64,000 nt of DNA from Flavobacterium araucananum (GTDB lineage Bacteria > Bacteroidota > Bacteroidia > Flavobacteriales > Flavobacteriaceae): NCBI RefSeq assembly GCF_002222055.1, contig NZ_MUGS01000028.1, positions 1 through 64,000 of the forward strand, in the 5' to 3' direction. Shown here piece after piece: positions 32,464 through 40,719 of the stretch (the stretch's first letter is position 1; each line of letters opens with the position of its first letter). The notes under the pieces are model-generated. The model saw nothing but the letters and a program-made list of their open reading frames with translations. It did not search any database and had not been told where the DNA came from. A program made the position numbers and the translations under genes.

Positions 32464-32502
32464 AAACCCGACAGATTTTTAAAATCTGTCGGGTTTGTTT
32501 TT
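32464..32502. terminator. Strong terminator between fbp and the TerB-like gene
   Basis: Perfect 16-bp stem (32464-32479 with 32481-32496, one-base loop), with a T-run after it. It is flanked by inverted CAGT-word repeat blocks, so transcripts from either strand would form an even larger structure. Confidence 0.85.
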
Positions 32503-32516
32503 ATATAACATTTAGC

Positions 32517-32604
32517 CTGAAAACTGAGACTGAATACTGTTTTCAAGTCTGAAAACTGAAAACTGTGACTGAAAACTTTTTTCAAGTCTGCGACTGTATA
32601 CTAT
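32517..32604. repeat. 'CAGTTTTCAGTC' repeat, right block (inverted)
   Basis: Words such as CTGAAAACTGAGACTGAA and CTGAAAACTGTGACTGAAAA, the reverse complement of those in the left block. It ends at the stop of the TerB-like gene. Confidence 0.65.
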
Positions 32605-33032
32605 TTATGCATGTGTTGCATTTCGTAAACAAAAGTATCACCATCTACTTTTTTATCTACAAGGGACAAAGCTTTTGCAATGATATAGTTTACGTTGCTT
32701 GGCGTAAATCCTAAAGCAATACCTAATTTTCTTAACATTACTTCTTGCTGGTCTTCAAGATGATGATCAACATGCACCATTCTTGTCAAATCATACAAAC
32801 GCTCTAAACGTTGAACATGTAAATAAGGTGGGTTGATAGGATATTTTAATGGATCGTTAAGAATTTCTTCGTATTCAGTTTCTGAAATTTCTAAACGTGA
32901 AGCTAATTTGTCTAAGAAATTTTTTTCTTCCGGAAGAACAATTCCATCTGCTAATGCTACACGAACAATAGCTGAAAAGTGGCCTTTATTTCTTTGTTTG
33001 AATTCGCTATCAAATAAATCTGAAAATGACAT
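32601..33032 (-). CDS. TerB-family protein
   Basis: A 143-residue all-helical protein starting MSFSDLFDSEFKQRNKGHFS. It shows the TerB pattern: an FSAIVRVALADGIVLPEEKN helix with the acidic pair near residue 35, a DPLKYPINPPYL turn, and a second MVHVDHHLEDQQEVMLRKL helix with a metal-type acidic/His cluster. TerB domains occur in tellurite-resistance and envelope-stress proteins, but isolated ones like this have no assigned function. The start is set at this ATG because a perfect promoter core overlaps the longer frame. Confidence 0.8.
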   Translation of the reverse strand: MSFSDLFDSEFKQRNKGHFSAIVRVALADGIVLPEEKNFLDKLASRLEISETEYEEILNDPLKYPINPPYLHVQRLERLYDLTRMVHVDHHLEDQQEVMLRKLGIALGFTPSNVNYIIAKALSLVDKKVDGDTFVYEMQHMHK

Positions 33033-33053
33033 AATTATAATTTTTTTATGCCA

Positions 33054-33061
33054 CAAAGATA
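33054..33061 (-). promoter_or_regulatory. -7 core for the TerB-like gene
   Basis: Minus strand reads TATCTTTG, a perfect match, 21 bases before the chosen ATG and overlapping an alternative upstream start. Confidence 0.6.
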
Positions 33062-33201
33062 AATTTTATTTTAAATTAATAATTTTAATTTTCTCATAAA
33101 ATTTAACGTATCAATATTCATTCATTTAATAGTAGAGGTCATTACTTTTTCAAAATAAATCGTAAGTTTACAACCCCTAATCATTTAATAGTATTACCCG
33201 T

Positions 33202-33795
33202 ATGTCAGAATTTTGGATTTATTTTCAAATAGGATTGAAGCACGTTTTGGATATTCACGCTTACGATCACGTTCTTTTTTTAATTGCATTAACAACACCT
33301 TATTTGTTTAAAGACTGGAAACGCATTTTGTTGCTTGTTTCTGTTTTTACAATTGGTCATACAGTAGCCTTATTGCTTTCGGTTTACGGAATCATTGCAA
33401 TAAAAGTGAATACTGTCGAATTTTTAATTCCGATAACAATTTTAATAACGGCAATTTTTAATCTTTTTACCGCTGGAAAAGCATCCAAAAGCGATGGTTT
33501 GAATCTGGTGTTTTTTGTAACCTTGTTTTTTGGAATTATACACGGACTTGGATTTTCTAATTATTTCAAGACTATTTTAGGAGGTTCACCTAGTTCAAAA
33601 TTACTACCTTTAGGCGAGTTTGCCCTCGGGATCGAAGCCGCTCAGTTGGTGGTGGTTTTTGTAGTATTGTTTATATCCTATATTGTACAAACCGTATTTC
33701 GTTTTTCAAAACGCGATTGGGCACTTGTAATGTCGGCTTTTATTATAGGAGTAGTAGTTCCGATGATTATTGAAAGCCCAATTTGGAACAGATAA
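33202..33795 (+). CDS. HupE/UreJ-family membrane protein
   Basis: A 197-residue inner-membrane protein with about six helices and the family's histidines placed at helix ends: FQIGLKHVLDIHAYDHVLFL (near 9-28), FTIGHTVALLLS (near 50), GIIHGLGFSNYF (near 115) and a conserved Glu in LGIEAAQLVVV. HupE/UreJ proteins transport nickel or cobalt in some species. Isolated Bacteroidota members have no demonstrated metal, and no hydrogenase or urease genes are nearby. It precedes the dCMP deaminase gene by 5 bases and is probably cotranscribed. Confidence 0.8.
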   Translation: MSEFWIYFQIGLKHVLDIHAYDHVLFLIALTTPYLFKDWKRILLLVSVFTIGHTVALLLSVYGIIAIKVNTVEFLIPITILITAIFNLFTAGKASKSDGLNLVFFVTLFFGIIHGLGFSNYFKTILGGSPSSKLLPLGEFALGIEAAQLVVVFVVLFISYIVQTVFRFSKRDWALVMSAFIIGVVVPMIIESPIWNR

Positions 33796-33800
33796 AATAA

Positions 33801-34232
33801 ATGGAAGAAATAAAATTGAATAAATACGACAAAGCTTATTTGAGAATTGCCAGAGAATGGGGTTCCCTTTCGTATTGTAAAAGAAAGCAGGTAGGCGCTA
33901 TTATCGTAAAAGACCGAATGATTATTTCTGATGGGTATAATGGCACACCATCCGGTTTTGAAAATTGCTGTGAAGACGAAGACGGATTAACCCGTTGGGA
34001 TGTCTTGCATGCAGAGGCAAATGCAATTCTGAAAGTAGCGAGATCAACACAATCCTGTGAAGGAGCTACCTTATATATAACACTTTCGCCTTGCAAAGAA
34101 TGCAGTAAATTAATCCATCAATCCGGAATAAAAAGAGTAGTGTATCATAACGGATATCGTGATGATTCCGGAATTCAGTTTTTAATAAAAGCAGGTATCG
34201 AAGTCGAACATATCCCGGTTTTAGAAGAGTAA
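33801..34232 (+). CDS. dCMP/cytidine-type deaminase (zinc-dependent)
   Basis: A 143-residue deaminase of the ComEB/dCMP deaminase group, which converts dCMP to dUMP for thymidylate synthesis. The zinc site is complete: HAEANAI (near residue 71) and TLSPCKECSKLIHQSG (near 95). SYCKRKQVGAIIVKDRMIIS near 18-40 and the substrate segment DGYNGTPSGFENC are also typical. Its stop overlaps the start of the S41 protease gene (TAATG). Substrate choice between dCMP and related nucleotides follows from family resemblance. Confidence 0.88.
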   Translation: MEEIKLNKYDKAYLRIAREWGSLSYCKRKQVGAIIVKDRMIISDGYNGTPSGFENCCEDEDGLTRWDVLHAEANAILKVARSTQSCEGATLYITLSPCKECSKLIHQSGIKRVVYHNGYRDDSGIQFLIKAGIEVEHIPVLEE

Positions 34233-35809
34233 TGAAATTAAACTCAAAATATTTGCCAATCATTATCGGAGCGACTTTTGCGCTTGGTATTGTCATCGGA
34301 AGCCTTATGAATGCTCCCGTTGACGAACAGCTTTTGGCTAAAAATTATTCGAAAACAAAGCTGAATAAACTCATTGATTTTATCAACAACGAATATGTTG
34401 ACAGCATCAATACAGATTCTATTGTAAACCTTACCGTAGATAATATCTTATCAAAATTAGATCCGCATTCCGTTTACATTCCCCCAACAGAACAAGCTGA
34501 GGTGGCCGAGAGTATGAAAGGTGATTTCGTAGGAATCGGAATTAATTTTTATATGTATAAAGATTCTGTTGCAATCATAAAACCAGTAGAAAATGGCCCT
34601 TCGGCGAAAGCCGGATTAAAATCAGGCGACCGAATTTTATTTGCCGGAAAAACTAAATTGTTTGGCAGAAGATTGCCCTCAGACAGTTTGTTTTCTAAAT
34701 TAAAAGGGGTAAAAGGTTCTGAAATTGAATTGACAGTTTTTAGAAAATCAGAACAAAAGAAACTAAAGTTTAAAGTAAAAAGAGATATTATACCGATTAA
34801 AAGTGTAGATGCTTCTTTATTATTGGATAGCAAAACAGGTTATATAAAAATCAACCGTTTTGCCGAAACTACTTTTAACGAATTCAAAACCGGTTTAACA
34901 AGATTGAAACAAAACGGAATCGAGTCGTTAATTATTGATCTCCGTGATAATGGTGGCGGTTATATGGAAGAAGCCATTGCAGTTGCCGATGAGTTTTTGA
35001 AAGACAAACAACTCATTGTTTTTACTAAAAATAAAAACGGAACGACTGAAAAAACATTTGCAACAAAAGCAGGAAGTTTTGAAACAGGAAAAGTCTATGT
35101 TTTAATTAATGAAAACAGCGCTTCGGCAAGCGAAATCCTGGCTGGTGCACTTCAGGATAGCGATCGCGGGACTATTGTGGGACGTCGTTCTTTTGGTAAA
35201 GGATTGGTGCAACGCGAAATGGATTTCAATGACGGATCTGCTGTCAGGTTAACCGTAGCGAGATATTATACACCAACCGGAAGATCGATTCAGAAGCCCT
35301 ATAAAAAAGGAAACGAAGAATATTATAAAGAATCAGAATCACGCCTGAAATCTGGCGAGCTTTATGCAAAAGACAGTATAAAGGTGGCAGATTCTTTGAA
35401 GTTTAAAACTCCAAAAGGTAAAATCGTTTACGGTGGTGGCGGAATTGTTCCGGATGTTTTTGTGCCAATGGAGGCTGAACACGGAAACGAAAATGTTGCT
35501 TATTTACTTCAAACCGGTATTGTTGGTCATTTTGTTTTTGAAGAACTCGATAAAAACAGAAATGCTTTTGCAGGTGTCCATTTTAATGAGTTTCTGACTA
35601 AGATGAAAAATTCAGATCTGTATTTTAAAAAGTTTAGAACCTATGTTTTAGCAACTGGACTGGATTTAAAATTAGATAAAACCAAAGCGTTGGTAAATCG
35701 TTACATTACCGCAGAATTTGCCAGACAACTGTATGGTGAATTGTATTATTATGACGTCATTTTGAAAGAGGATGCCATGATTAAAGCCGTTTTAGAACCA
35801 AAAAAGTAA
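34232..35809 (+). CDS. S41-family C-terminal processing peptidase
   Basis: A 525-residue secreted or membrane-anchored protease of the CtpA/Prc group. Order: N-terminal hydrophobic anchor (about 5-25), cap helices, PDZ domain (about 85-175, FVGIGINFYMYKDSVAIIKP, GPSAKAGLKSGDRILFAGK), then the protease core. The catalytic serine lies in NENSASASEILAGALQDSDR and the lysine in RRSFGKGLVQ (near 320-345). A C-terminal extension follows. It degrades or trims envelope proteins in a tail-specific manner. It is translationally coupled to the deaminase gene by a one-base overlap. Confidence 0.92.
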   Translation: MKLNSKYLPIIIGATFALGIVIGSLMNAPVDEQLLAKNYSKTKLNKLIDFINNEYVDSINTDSIVNLTVDNILSKLDPHSVYIPPTEQAEVAESMKGDFVGIGINFYMYKDSVAIIKPVENGPSAKAGLKSGDRILFAGKTKLFGRRLPSDSLFSKLKGVKGSEIELTVFRKSEQKKLKFKVKRDIIPIKSVDASLLLDSKTGYIKINRFAETTFNEFKTGLTRLKQNGIESLIIDLRDNGGGYMEEAIAVADEFLKDKQLIVFTKNKNGTTEKTFATKAGSFETGKVYVLINENSASASEILAGALQDSDRGTIVGRRSFGKGLVQREMDFNDGSAVRLTVARYYTPTGRSIQKPYKKGNEEYYKESESRLKSGELYAKDSIKVADSLKFKTPKGKIVYGGGGIVPDVFVPMEAEHGNENVAYLLQTGIVGHFVFEELDKNRNAFAGVHFNEFLTKMKNSDLYFKKFRTYVLATGLDLKLDKTKALVNRYITAEFARQLYGELYYYDVILKEDAMIKAVLEPKK

Positions 35810-35827
35810 TCCTTAATTTTTGATCAG

Positions 35828-36193
35828 ATGAAAATAGAAACTATTGTAAATGCTGAAATCGAACTTTTAACAGCAATTAAAAATGCTGATGTTGCAATGT
35901 TGGATAAAATGCTGCACGATGATTTGCTTTTTAATTTACCAGACGGACAAGTTATCACAAAAGAATTCGATTTAGAATCATATCGTTCGGGCAAAATGAA
36001 AATCGAAACATTAGAAGCTGCAGACCAAATTATTAAAATAATTGAGGATACAGCAGTTGTTAGCGTTATAGTGGTCCTGAAAGGAACTTATGACAACAAT
36101 GTCCTTGCTGGTGCGTTTCGTTATATCAGAGTCTGGAAACAATTCGACGAAAGCCTGAAAGTAATTGCCGGAAGTTGTGCACAAATGGCATAA
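35828..36193 (+). CDS. NTF2-like (SnoaL/DUF4440-type) protein
   Basis: A 121-residue single-domain protein with the NTF2-like pattern: an N-terminal helix EIELLTAIKNADVAMLDKML, the HDDLLFNLPDGQVITKEF strand pair, and a C-terminal sheet (TAVVSVIVVLKGTYD, AFRYIRVWKQFDESLKVIAG). Such proteins act as small enzymes or ligand-binding folds. No catalytic set can be named. It follows the S41 protease gene by 18 bases and is probably in the same unit. Function unknown. Confidence 0.8.
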   Translation: MKIETIVNAEIELLTAIKNADVAMLDKMLHDDLLFNLPDGQVITKEFDLESYRSGKMKIETLEAADQIIKIIEDTAVVSVIVVLKGTYDNNVLAGAFRYIRVWKQFDESLKVIAGSCAQMA

Positions 36194-36274
36194 ATTTTGA
36201 AAATAAAAATTAAATATAAACTTAAAAATAATTTAGCTCCTGATTGCAATCCGGACCGCAGTTAAACCATAAAT

Positions 36275-36586
36275 ATGAAAAATCTAAAAAGAGTAAGTTT
36301 CCTCGTAGTTTTAATGACTTTTGTAATTTCTTGTGCCTGTATGAAGGATAAAAACGCAATTTCAGGAAAAGTAGTATCTATTGAGAATGGAAAAGACGGA
36401 TACACAGCCAAAATCAATACAGATAAAAATGAAGTTTATTTTGCTACAATCAGCATTGTAAATGTTGGTGGGCCTCAAAATTTCAAAAGATTTAAAGAAG
36501 GTGATGAGGTATCCTTAAAAGGAGAAATCTGGAAAACAGATACCGAGAAACACATCAAAGTAAAAGAAATTGTTTCTGTGAAGTAA
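36275..36586 (+). CDS. Small lipoprotein with a nucleic-acid/OB-like beta-barrel pattern
   Basis: A 103-residue protein. The lipobox VISC places the modified Cys at residue 20. The mature 80 residues alternate strands and turns (AISGKVVSIENGKDGYTAKI, KNEVYFATISIVNVGGPQNF, KEGDEVSLKGEIWKTDTEKH), consistent with a small five-stranded barrel. I do not recognise the family with confidence. It lies 81 bases after the NTF2-like gene and is followed by a perfect palindromic hairpin. Confidence 0.7.
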   Translation: MKNLKRVSFLVVLMTFVISCACMKDKNAISGKVVSIENGKDGYTAKINTDKNEVYFATISIVNVGGPQNFKRFKEGDEVSLKGEIWKTDTEKHIKVKEIVSVK

Positions 36587-36609
36587 AAAGTTAAACCATA
36601 AAAAAAATG

Positions 36610-36670
36610 AACCATTAAGATATTAAGTTTATTAAGCTTTGGGCTAAATTTTCTTAATATCTTAATGGTT
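36610..36670. repeat. AACCATTAAGATATTAAG palindrome
   Basis: Perfect 18-base inverted arms (36610-36627 and 36653-36670) with a 25-base loop and a TTTTG tail. It is related in sequence and position to the element at 16.2 kb and may serve as a terminator for the lipoprotein gene. Confidence 0.7.
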
Positions 36671-36770
36671 TTGTCTTTTGTAGAAGTTTATGTTTTTTGA
36701 TTTTCAGCATTAAGCTATTCAAGCGTCAAATCTTAATAAGCTTAATTAATAAAAAACTTATGTTTTAATT

Positions 36771-37376
36771 TTATCGGATACTATCGTGAGCGTGAGTTTG
36801 TACACCGTTATTCCATAAAGTTAGAATGTCTGTTGCAACAGCAGCACCACTTCCGGCAGCAATTGCCAATTGACTTCTCCAGCCTGCCAAAGTTCCAATT
36901 ACATAAATGCCATCAGCAACTTTATGATCGTCGTTTTTAAGCTGAATACGTTGTTTTTCAGGAAGTGCTTTTTTATGAGGTTCGATGTAGTGCATCAATC
37001 CTTCGATGTCAAAAGTATTGGCAGAACCAATCCCGACAACAATATTTTTGGTTTTATAAGAATCTTTGTTTGTAATAATCGTAAACTCCGGGTAAGAACC
37101 TTCGATTTTAATGACTTTTTCGTTTGCAATCTGAGAGATGTGCGGGTAAGTTGTGGCTAAATCCTGCGTACTTTCTATTAGAAGATCAGATCCTAATTTT
37201 CCTGGCGTTATGCCATAAGCATTGTAGAAAATTGCCTCTTGTAAGGAAGAATTCTTTTGGTGGGTAAAAATTCCGATTTTTTTGTCGGTAACAAAAGCTT
37301 TGTTTTTTGCTGATCCTAAAACCAAGGCACAAGACATGCCTGAAACGCCTCCGCCAATAATTAAAACGTCGAACAT
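36771..37376 (-). CDS. Short NAD(P)/FAD-dependent oxidoreductase (thioredoxin-reductase-like)
   Basis: A 201-residue flavoprotein. MFDVLIIGGGVSGMSCALVL gives the N-terminal FAD Rossmann motif. VVGIGSANTF is near residue 120 and YVIGTLAGWRSQLAIAAGSG near 158 is the C-terminal FAD motif. A thioredoxin reductase of about 310 residues would have a separate NADPH domain with a CxxC pair; both are missing here. It starts one base after the stop of the small membrane protein gene, so the two are coupled. The reaction is unknown; it may use another reductant or work as a subunit. Confidence 0.75.
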   Translation of the reverse strand: MFDVLIIGGGVSGMSCALVLGSAKNKAFVTDKKIGIFTHQKNSSLQEAIFYNAYGITPGKLGSDLLIESTQDLATTYPHISQIANEKVIKIEGSYPEFTIITNKDSYKTKNIVVGIGSANTFDIEGLMHYIEPHKKALPEKQRIQLKNDDHKVADGIYVIGTLAGWRSQLAIAAGSGAAVATDILTLWNNGVQTHAHDSIR

Positions 37377-37377
37377 A

Positions 37378-37578
37378 TTATCGACCGTTTGTTTTTTCTT
37401 CAATTCTTTTAGAAATTCTAAAAATCAAAAGAATCAAAACGGCACAAAATGAAGCTGCGATTCCAATAAAAGCAACTACACTGTCTCCCTGGAAAGGATT
37501 TTTGAAGTCTAGCAACGTAATATTAAAAACAATTAAAGCTAATGCTAAAAGCACTAAGATTGAAGTAAAAATTTTCAT
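37378..37578 (-). CDS. Small two-helix membrane protein
   Basis: A 66-residue protein with two hydrophobic helices (about 4-24 and 33-54), a short NPFQGDSV loop and a basic C-terminus ISKRIEEKTNGR. No family recognised. Its stop is immediately followed by the ATG of the short flavoprotein, suggesting a two-gene unit with a membrane partner for the oxidoreductase. Confidence 0.7.
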   Translation of the reverse strand: MKIFTSILVLLALALIVFNITLLDFKNPFQGDSVVAFIGIAASFCAVLILLIFRISKRIEEKTNGR

Positions 37579-37685
37579 AATGGTTGTTTGTTTGCCTAAA
37601 ATAATAAAGTAAAACCTTTAGACGTAAAAAATGTCCTTAAGTTGTATTTTAGAAATTTTATGGGGTAAATTTATAAAAATAATTG

Positions 37686-38264
37686 TTAGACAAACAAACC
37701 TTTAACATTAGCAGCAAATAATTTAACAGCAATCGCTAAAAGTATCACTCCAAATGTCTTACGAACCACGCCAAGTCCGTTTTCTCCTAATAAATTCTCG
37801 ATTTTCTTTGATGATTTTAAAACAACATACACCAATATAATATTCAATAAAATGGCGATTATAATATTAATGGTATGAAATTGTGATCGCAGCGAAAGTA
37901 AAGTAGTCATAGTTCCTGCTCCGGCAATTAAAGGAAACGCTAAAGGGACTATAGAAGCAGATCCCGGTTCTTCGTCACGATAAATCCGGATTCCTAAAAT
38001 CATCTCTAAAGCAAGAAAGAATAATACAAACGATCCTGCAACGGCAAACGAATGCACATCGATCCCAATAAGGCTTAAAAATCCTTCTCCAACAAATAGA
38101 AAAACAATCATAATAGCTCCGGCAACAATCGAAGCTTTCTCAGATTCGATATGTCCAACTTTTGCTCTCAGATTCACAATGATAGGAATTGATCCTACGA
38201 TATCAATTACAGCAAAAAGCACCATTCCGACAGTGATAATTTCTTTAAAATCAATCTCTAACAT
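37686..38264 (-). CDS. MarC-family inner-membrane protein
   Basis: A 192-residue protein with six predicted helices and the MarC hallmarks: an N-terminal AVIDIVGSIPIIVNLRAKVG helix (near 14-33) and a second inverted half containing PLAFPLIAGAGTMTTLLSLR (near 105-124). MarC proteins were named for multidrug loci but have no accepted transport function. A longer frame (24 more residues) is rejected because a perfect promoter core lies inside it. Confidence 0.85.
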   Translation of the reverse strand: MLEIDFKEIITVGMVLFAVIDIVGSIPIIVNLRAKVGHIESEKASIVAGAIMIVFLFVGEGFLSLIGIDVHSFAVAGSFVLFFLALEMILGIRIYRDEEPGSASIVPLAFPLIAGAGTMTTLLSLRSQFHTINIIIAILLNIILVYVVLKSSKKIENLLGENGLGVVRKTFGVILLAIAVKLFAANVKGLFV

Positions 38265-38296
38265 ATTTTTTGAATTTATGGATTTAAAATTTTTTG

Positions 38297-38304
38297 CAAA
38301 GGTA
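38297..38304 (-). promoter_or_regulatory. -7 core for marC-like gene
   Basis: Minus strand reads TACCTTTG, a perfect core, 32 bases before the chosen ATG. Confidence 0.6.
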
Positions 38305-38404
38305 GATAATAAAGGTAAGTGTTTTTTTGATACCATGTATTTTTGTTACAAAAACACGTTTTAAGTATCGAAATAGTGATATATGTAACAATTGATAGTT
38401 ATTA

Positions 38405-38510
38405 CACAGAGTTTCGCAAAGTATTCCCGCAAAGCTTAAATTGTAAAAAGATTAAAACAGCGCTATTCTTTGTGAATCTTTCTGAAAAACTCTGTGAATC
38501 TTTGTGGTAA
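38405..38510. repeat. 'ACAGAGTTTCGCAAAG' palindromic repeat
   Basis: CACAGAGTTT at 38405-38414 pairs with AAACTCTGTG at 38487-38496, and CTTTGTG/GCAAAG words are repeated inside and to the right (TCTTTGTGGTAA). It lies between the divergent MarC and DUF3109 genes. Confidence 0.55.
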
Positions 38511-38533
38511 ATTTTTTATCCATTTTCTTTGCC

Positions 38534-38541
38534 TATCTTTG
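38534..38541 (+). promoter_or_regulatory. -7 core for the DUF3109 gene
   Basis: TATCTTTG, a perfect core, 29 bases before the chosen ATG and inside an alternative longer frame. Confidence 0.6.
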
Positions 38542-38570
38542 CACTTTATAAATTTCAGTACTTTATTATC

Positions 38571-39140
38571 ATGTTTCAATTAGGTAAAACCATTATTTCA
38601 GAAGATATTCTTGAAAAAGAATTTGTGTGCAATTTGTCCGCTTGCAAAGGAGCTTGCTGTGTAGACGGAGATGCCGGTGCGCCTTTGAACGAAGCAGAAA
38701 CTAAAATCCTGGAAGAAATTTATCCTAAGGTAAAACCTTTTTTACGTAAAGAAGGAATTGCAGCAATCGAAGCGCAAGGGACCTGGGTAAAAGGTACAGA
38801 TGGCGATCTTGAAACACCATTAATAGATGAAAAAGATTGTGCTTATGTTATTTTTGACGGTAAAACGGCGCTTTGTGGAATTGAGCAAGCTTATAATCAG
38901 GGAATCGTAGACTGGAAAAAACCTGTTTCCTGTCATTTATATCCAATCAGGGTAAAAGACTTTACAGAGTTCGCTGCAGTAAATTATGATAAATGGGATA
39001 TTTGCGATGATGCCTGTTCTTTAGGGAAAGAATTGGAAGTTCCGGTTTATAAATTCGTCAAAGAAGCCTTGATTCGTCGTTTTGGTCAGGACTGGTATTT
39101 AGAGCTCGAAAAAGTGGCTGAAGAACTCAAAAAATCTTAA
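38571..39140 (+). CDS. DUF3109 cysteine-rich protein
   Basis: A 189-residue cytosolic protein. The DUF3109 pattern is clear: FVCNLSACKGACCVDGDAGA (near 16-35), then KDCAYV, ALCGIEQAY, VSCHLYPIR and WDICDDACSLG, giving about ten cysteines in clusters that suggest an iron-sulfur or zinc site. The family resembles the YkgJ-type CxxxCxxCC proteins. No function is known. The start follows a perfect promoter core. Confidence 0.85.
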   Translation: MFQLGKTIISEDILEKEFVCNLSACKGACCVDGDAGAPLNEAETKILEEIYPKVKPFLRKEGIAAIEAQGTWVKGTDGDLETPLIDEKDCAYVIFDGKTALCGIEQAYNQGIVDWKKPVSCHLYPIRVKDFTEFAAVNYDKWDICDDACSLGKELEVPVYKFVKEALIRRFGQDWYLELEKVAEELKKS

Positions 39141-39477
39141 AAAACAACACGCCTTAATTATTGCTTTTTGAGGACTTTTTTTAACTCAAAAAATAAAGTT
39201 TTAACTCAAAAAAAAACTTTTAAAAACAATTAAAAATTTCTTGCTTTTTATTCCAGAAAGTCTATATTTTACAGGGCTTCTAGGTTTAAGTATGGCTTTT
39301 AAGTAGTTCATTTACAATAAATTAATTATTTGTCTGAAAAATATCTCAAATTTATAGCGTTGTTAAAAACTACGCCGAATTGTGAATAAGTTTGGCTTTC
39401 ATTTTTAGCGATAATTGACAATCTTTGTAGTCTATTGAATTAGTAAAAATTCGATACAAAAATTAAACAAAATTACC
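39141..39477. other. 337-base gap before nrdB
   Basis: The left end has a hairpin-like pair (TTTTTGAG at 39165-39172, CTCAAAAA at 39185-39192) and a direct repeat of TTTTAACTCAAAAAA, perhaps the terminator of DUF3109. Nearer nrdB, AATCTTTG at 39420-39427 is a one-mismatch -7 core, 50 bases before the ATG. No gene or recognised riboswitch was seen. Confidence 0.4.
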
Positions 39478-40455
39478 ATGTCACAAGTCGAACCAATATT
39501 ACAAGAAAATAAAAATCGTTTCGTTATTTTTCCTATCAAACATCATGACATTTGGGAATGGTACAAGAAAATGGAGGCTAGTTTCTGGACTGCCGAAGAA
39601 ATCGATTTACATCAGGACTTGACAGATTGGAATAATAAACTTAGTGACGACGAAAGATATTTTATTAAACATATTTTGGCATTCTTTGCTGCTTCTGACG
39701 GAATCGTAAATGAGAACCTGGCAGAGAACTTTGTAAACGAAGTTCAATATGCCGAAGCAAAGTTTTTCTATGGTTTTCAGATCATGATGGAAAACATTCA
39801 TAGCGAAACGTATTCTCTTCTAATTGATACCTATGTAAAAGATGAAGCAGAGAAAGCAGAATTATTTAATGCCTTAGAAGTTTTTCCTGCAATTAAGAAA
39901 AAAGCAGACTGGGCATTAAAATGGATTGAATCTGATTCGTTTGCCGAAAGACTAATTGCTTTTGCAGCAGTTGAAGGGATTTTCTTTTCAGGAGCTTTCT
40001 GTTCTATTTATTGGTTAAAGAAACGTGGTTTAATGCCAGGTTTGACTTTTTCTAACGAATTGATTTCTCGTGACGAAGGTGTACACTGTGACTTTGCAGT
40101 ACACTTGCACAATCATCATTTGATTAATAAAGTGCCAAAAGAAAGAATTAAAGAAATTATTACTGATGCTTTAGATATCGAAAGAGAATTTGTTACAGAA
40201 TCTCTTCCGGTAAGTTTAATAGGTATGAATGCTACTTTAATGACGCAATATCTGGAATTCGTTGCAGATCGATTATTAGTAGAATTAGGTTGCGAGCGTG
40301 TGTATGGATCAGCAAATCCGTTTGACTTCATGGATATGATCTCTCTTCAGGGAAAAACTAATTTCTTTGAAAAACGTGTTGCAGAGTATCAAAAATCAGG
40401 TGTAATGAACACAGATAGTGATGCTCAGAAAATTTCATTCGATGCAGACTTTTAG
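39478..40455 (+). CDS. nrdB: Ribonucleotide reductase class I, beta subunit
   Basis: Holds the metal-radical cofactor used to reduce ribonucleotides. The 325-residue protein is of the eukaryote-like R2 type: [15 protein letters not shown] near 42, the radical-tyrosine region [20 protein letters not shown] near 100, and [14 protein letters not shown] near 200. The carboxylate and His ligands (E, ExxH, E, E, ExxH) are all visible, and the Tyr in FYGFQ is kept. The C-terminal tail ISFDADF is the usual docking peptide for the alpha subunit. The alpha subunit gene follows after 264 bases. Confidence 0.94.
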   Translation: MSQVEPILQENKNRFVIFPIKHHDIWEWYKKMEASFWTAEEIDLHQDLTDWNNKLSDDERYFIKHILAFFAASDGIVNENLAENFVNEVQYAEAKFFYGFQIMMENIHSETYSLLIDTYVKDEAEKAELFNALEVFPAIKKKADWALKWIESDSFAERLIAFAAVEGIFFSGAFCSIYWLKKRGLMPGLTFSNELISRDEGVHCDFAVHLHNHHLINKVPKERIKEIITDALDIEREFVTESLPVSLIGMNATLMTQYLEFVADRLLVELGCERVYGSANPFDFMDMISLQGKTNFFEKRVAEYQKSGVMNTDSDAQKISFDADF

Positions 40456-40609
40456 ACAACCAGAATAATTTTAGTGTTAACTGGAAACACTAAAAAGAAT
40501 AAAATTTTTTTACAAACATTTTTTGATTGAATCTCTTTCCCAAATCGCAGGTTCAATGACAATTTTTAATGCCTTTTCGGTTTATTTTATAGACTGGAAC
40601 AGATAACTA

Positions 40610-40631
40610 TTGAGAATCCTGCAATTCTCAA
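40610..40631. other. Small hairpin between nrdB and nrdA
   Basis: TTGAGAAT and ATTCTCAA form an 8-bp stem around a 6-base loop, followed by A-rich DNA. It may modulate read-through from nrdB to nrdA; it lacks a T-run. Confidence 0.4.
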
Positions 40632-40719
40632 AAAATAATTTAAAAACACGCAATGTTTAAGCCATGGAATTCGTTATTCCAATGTCTTTCATTTTTTCAA
40701 TAACTAAAATAGTAAGCTT

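Noticed and set aside
39141..39477. Regulatory RNA or NrdR-type box before nrdB
   Set aside because: No recognised riboswitch core or paired box was found, only AT-rich DNA and short repeats.
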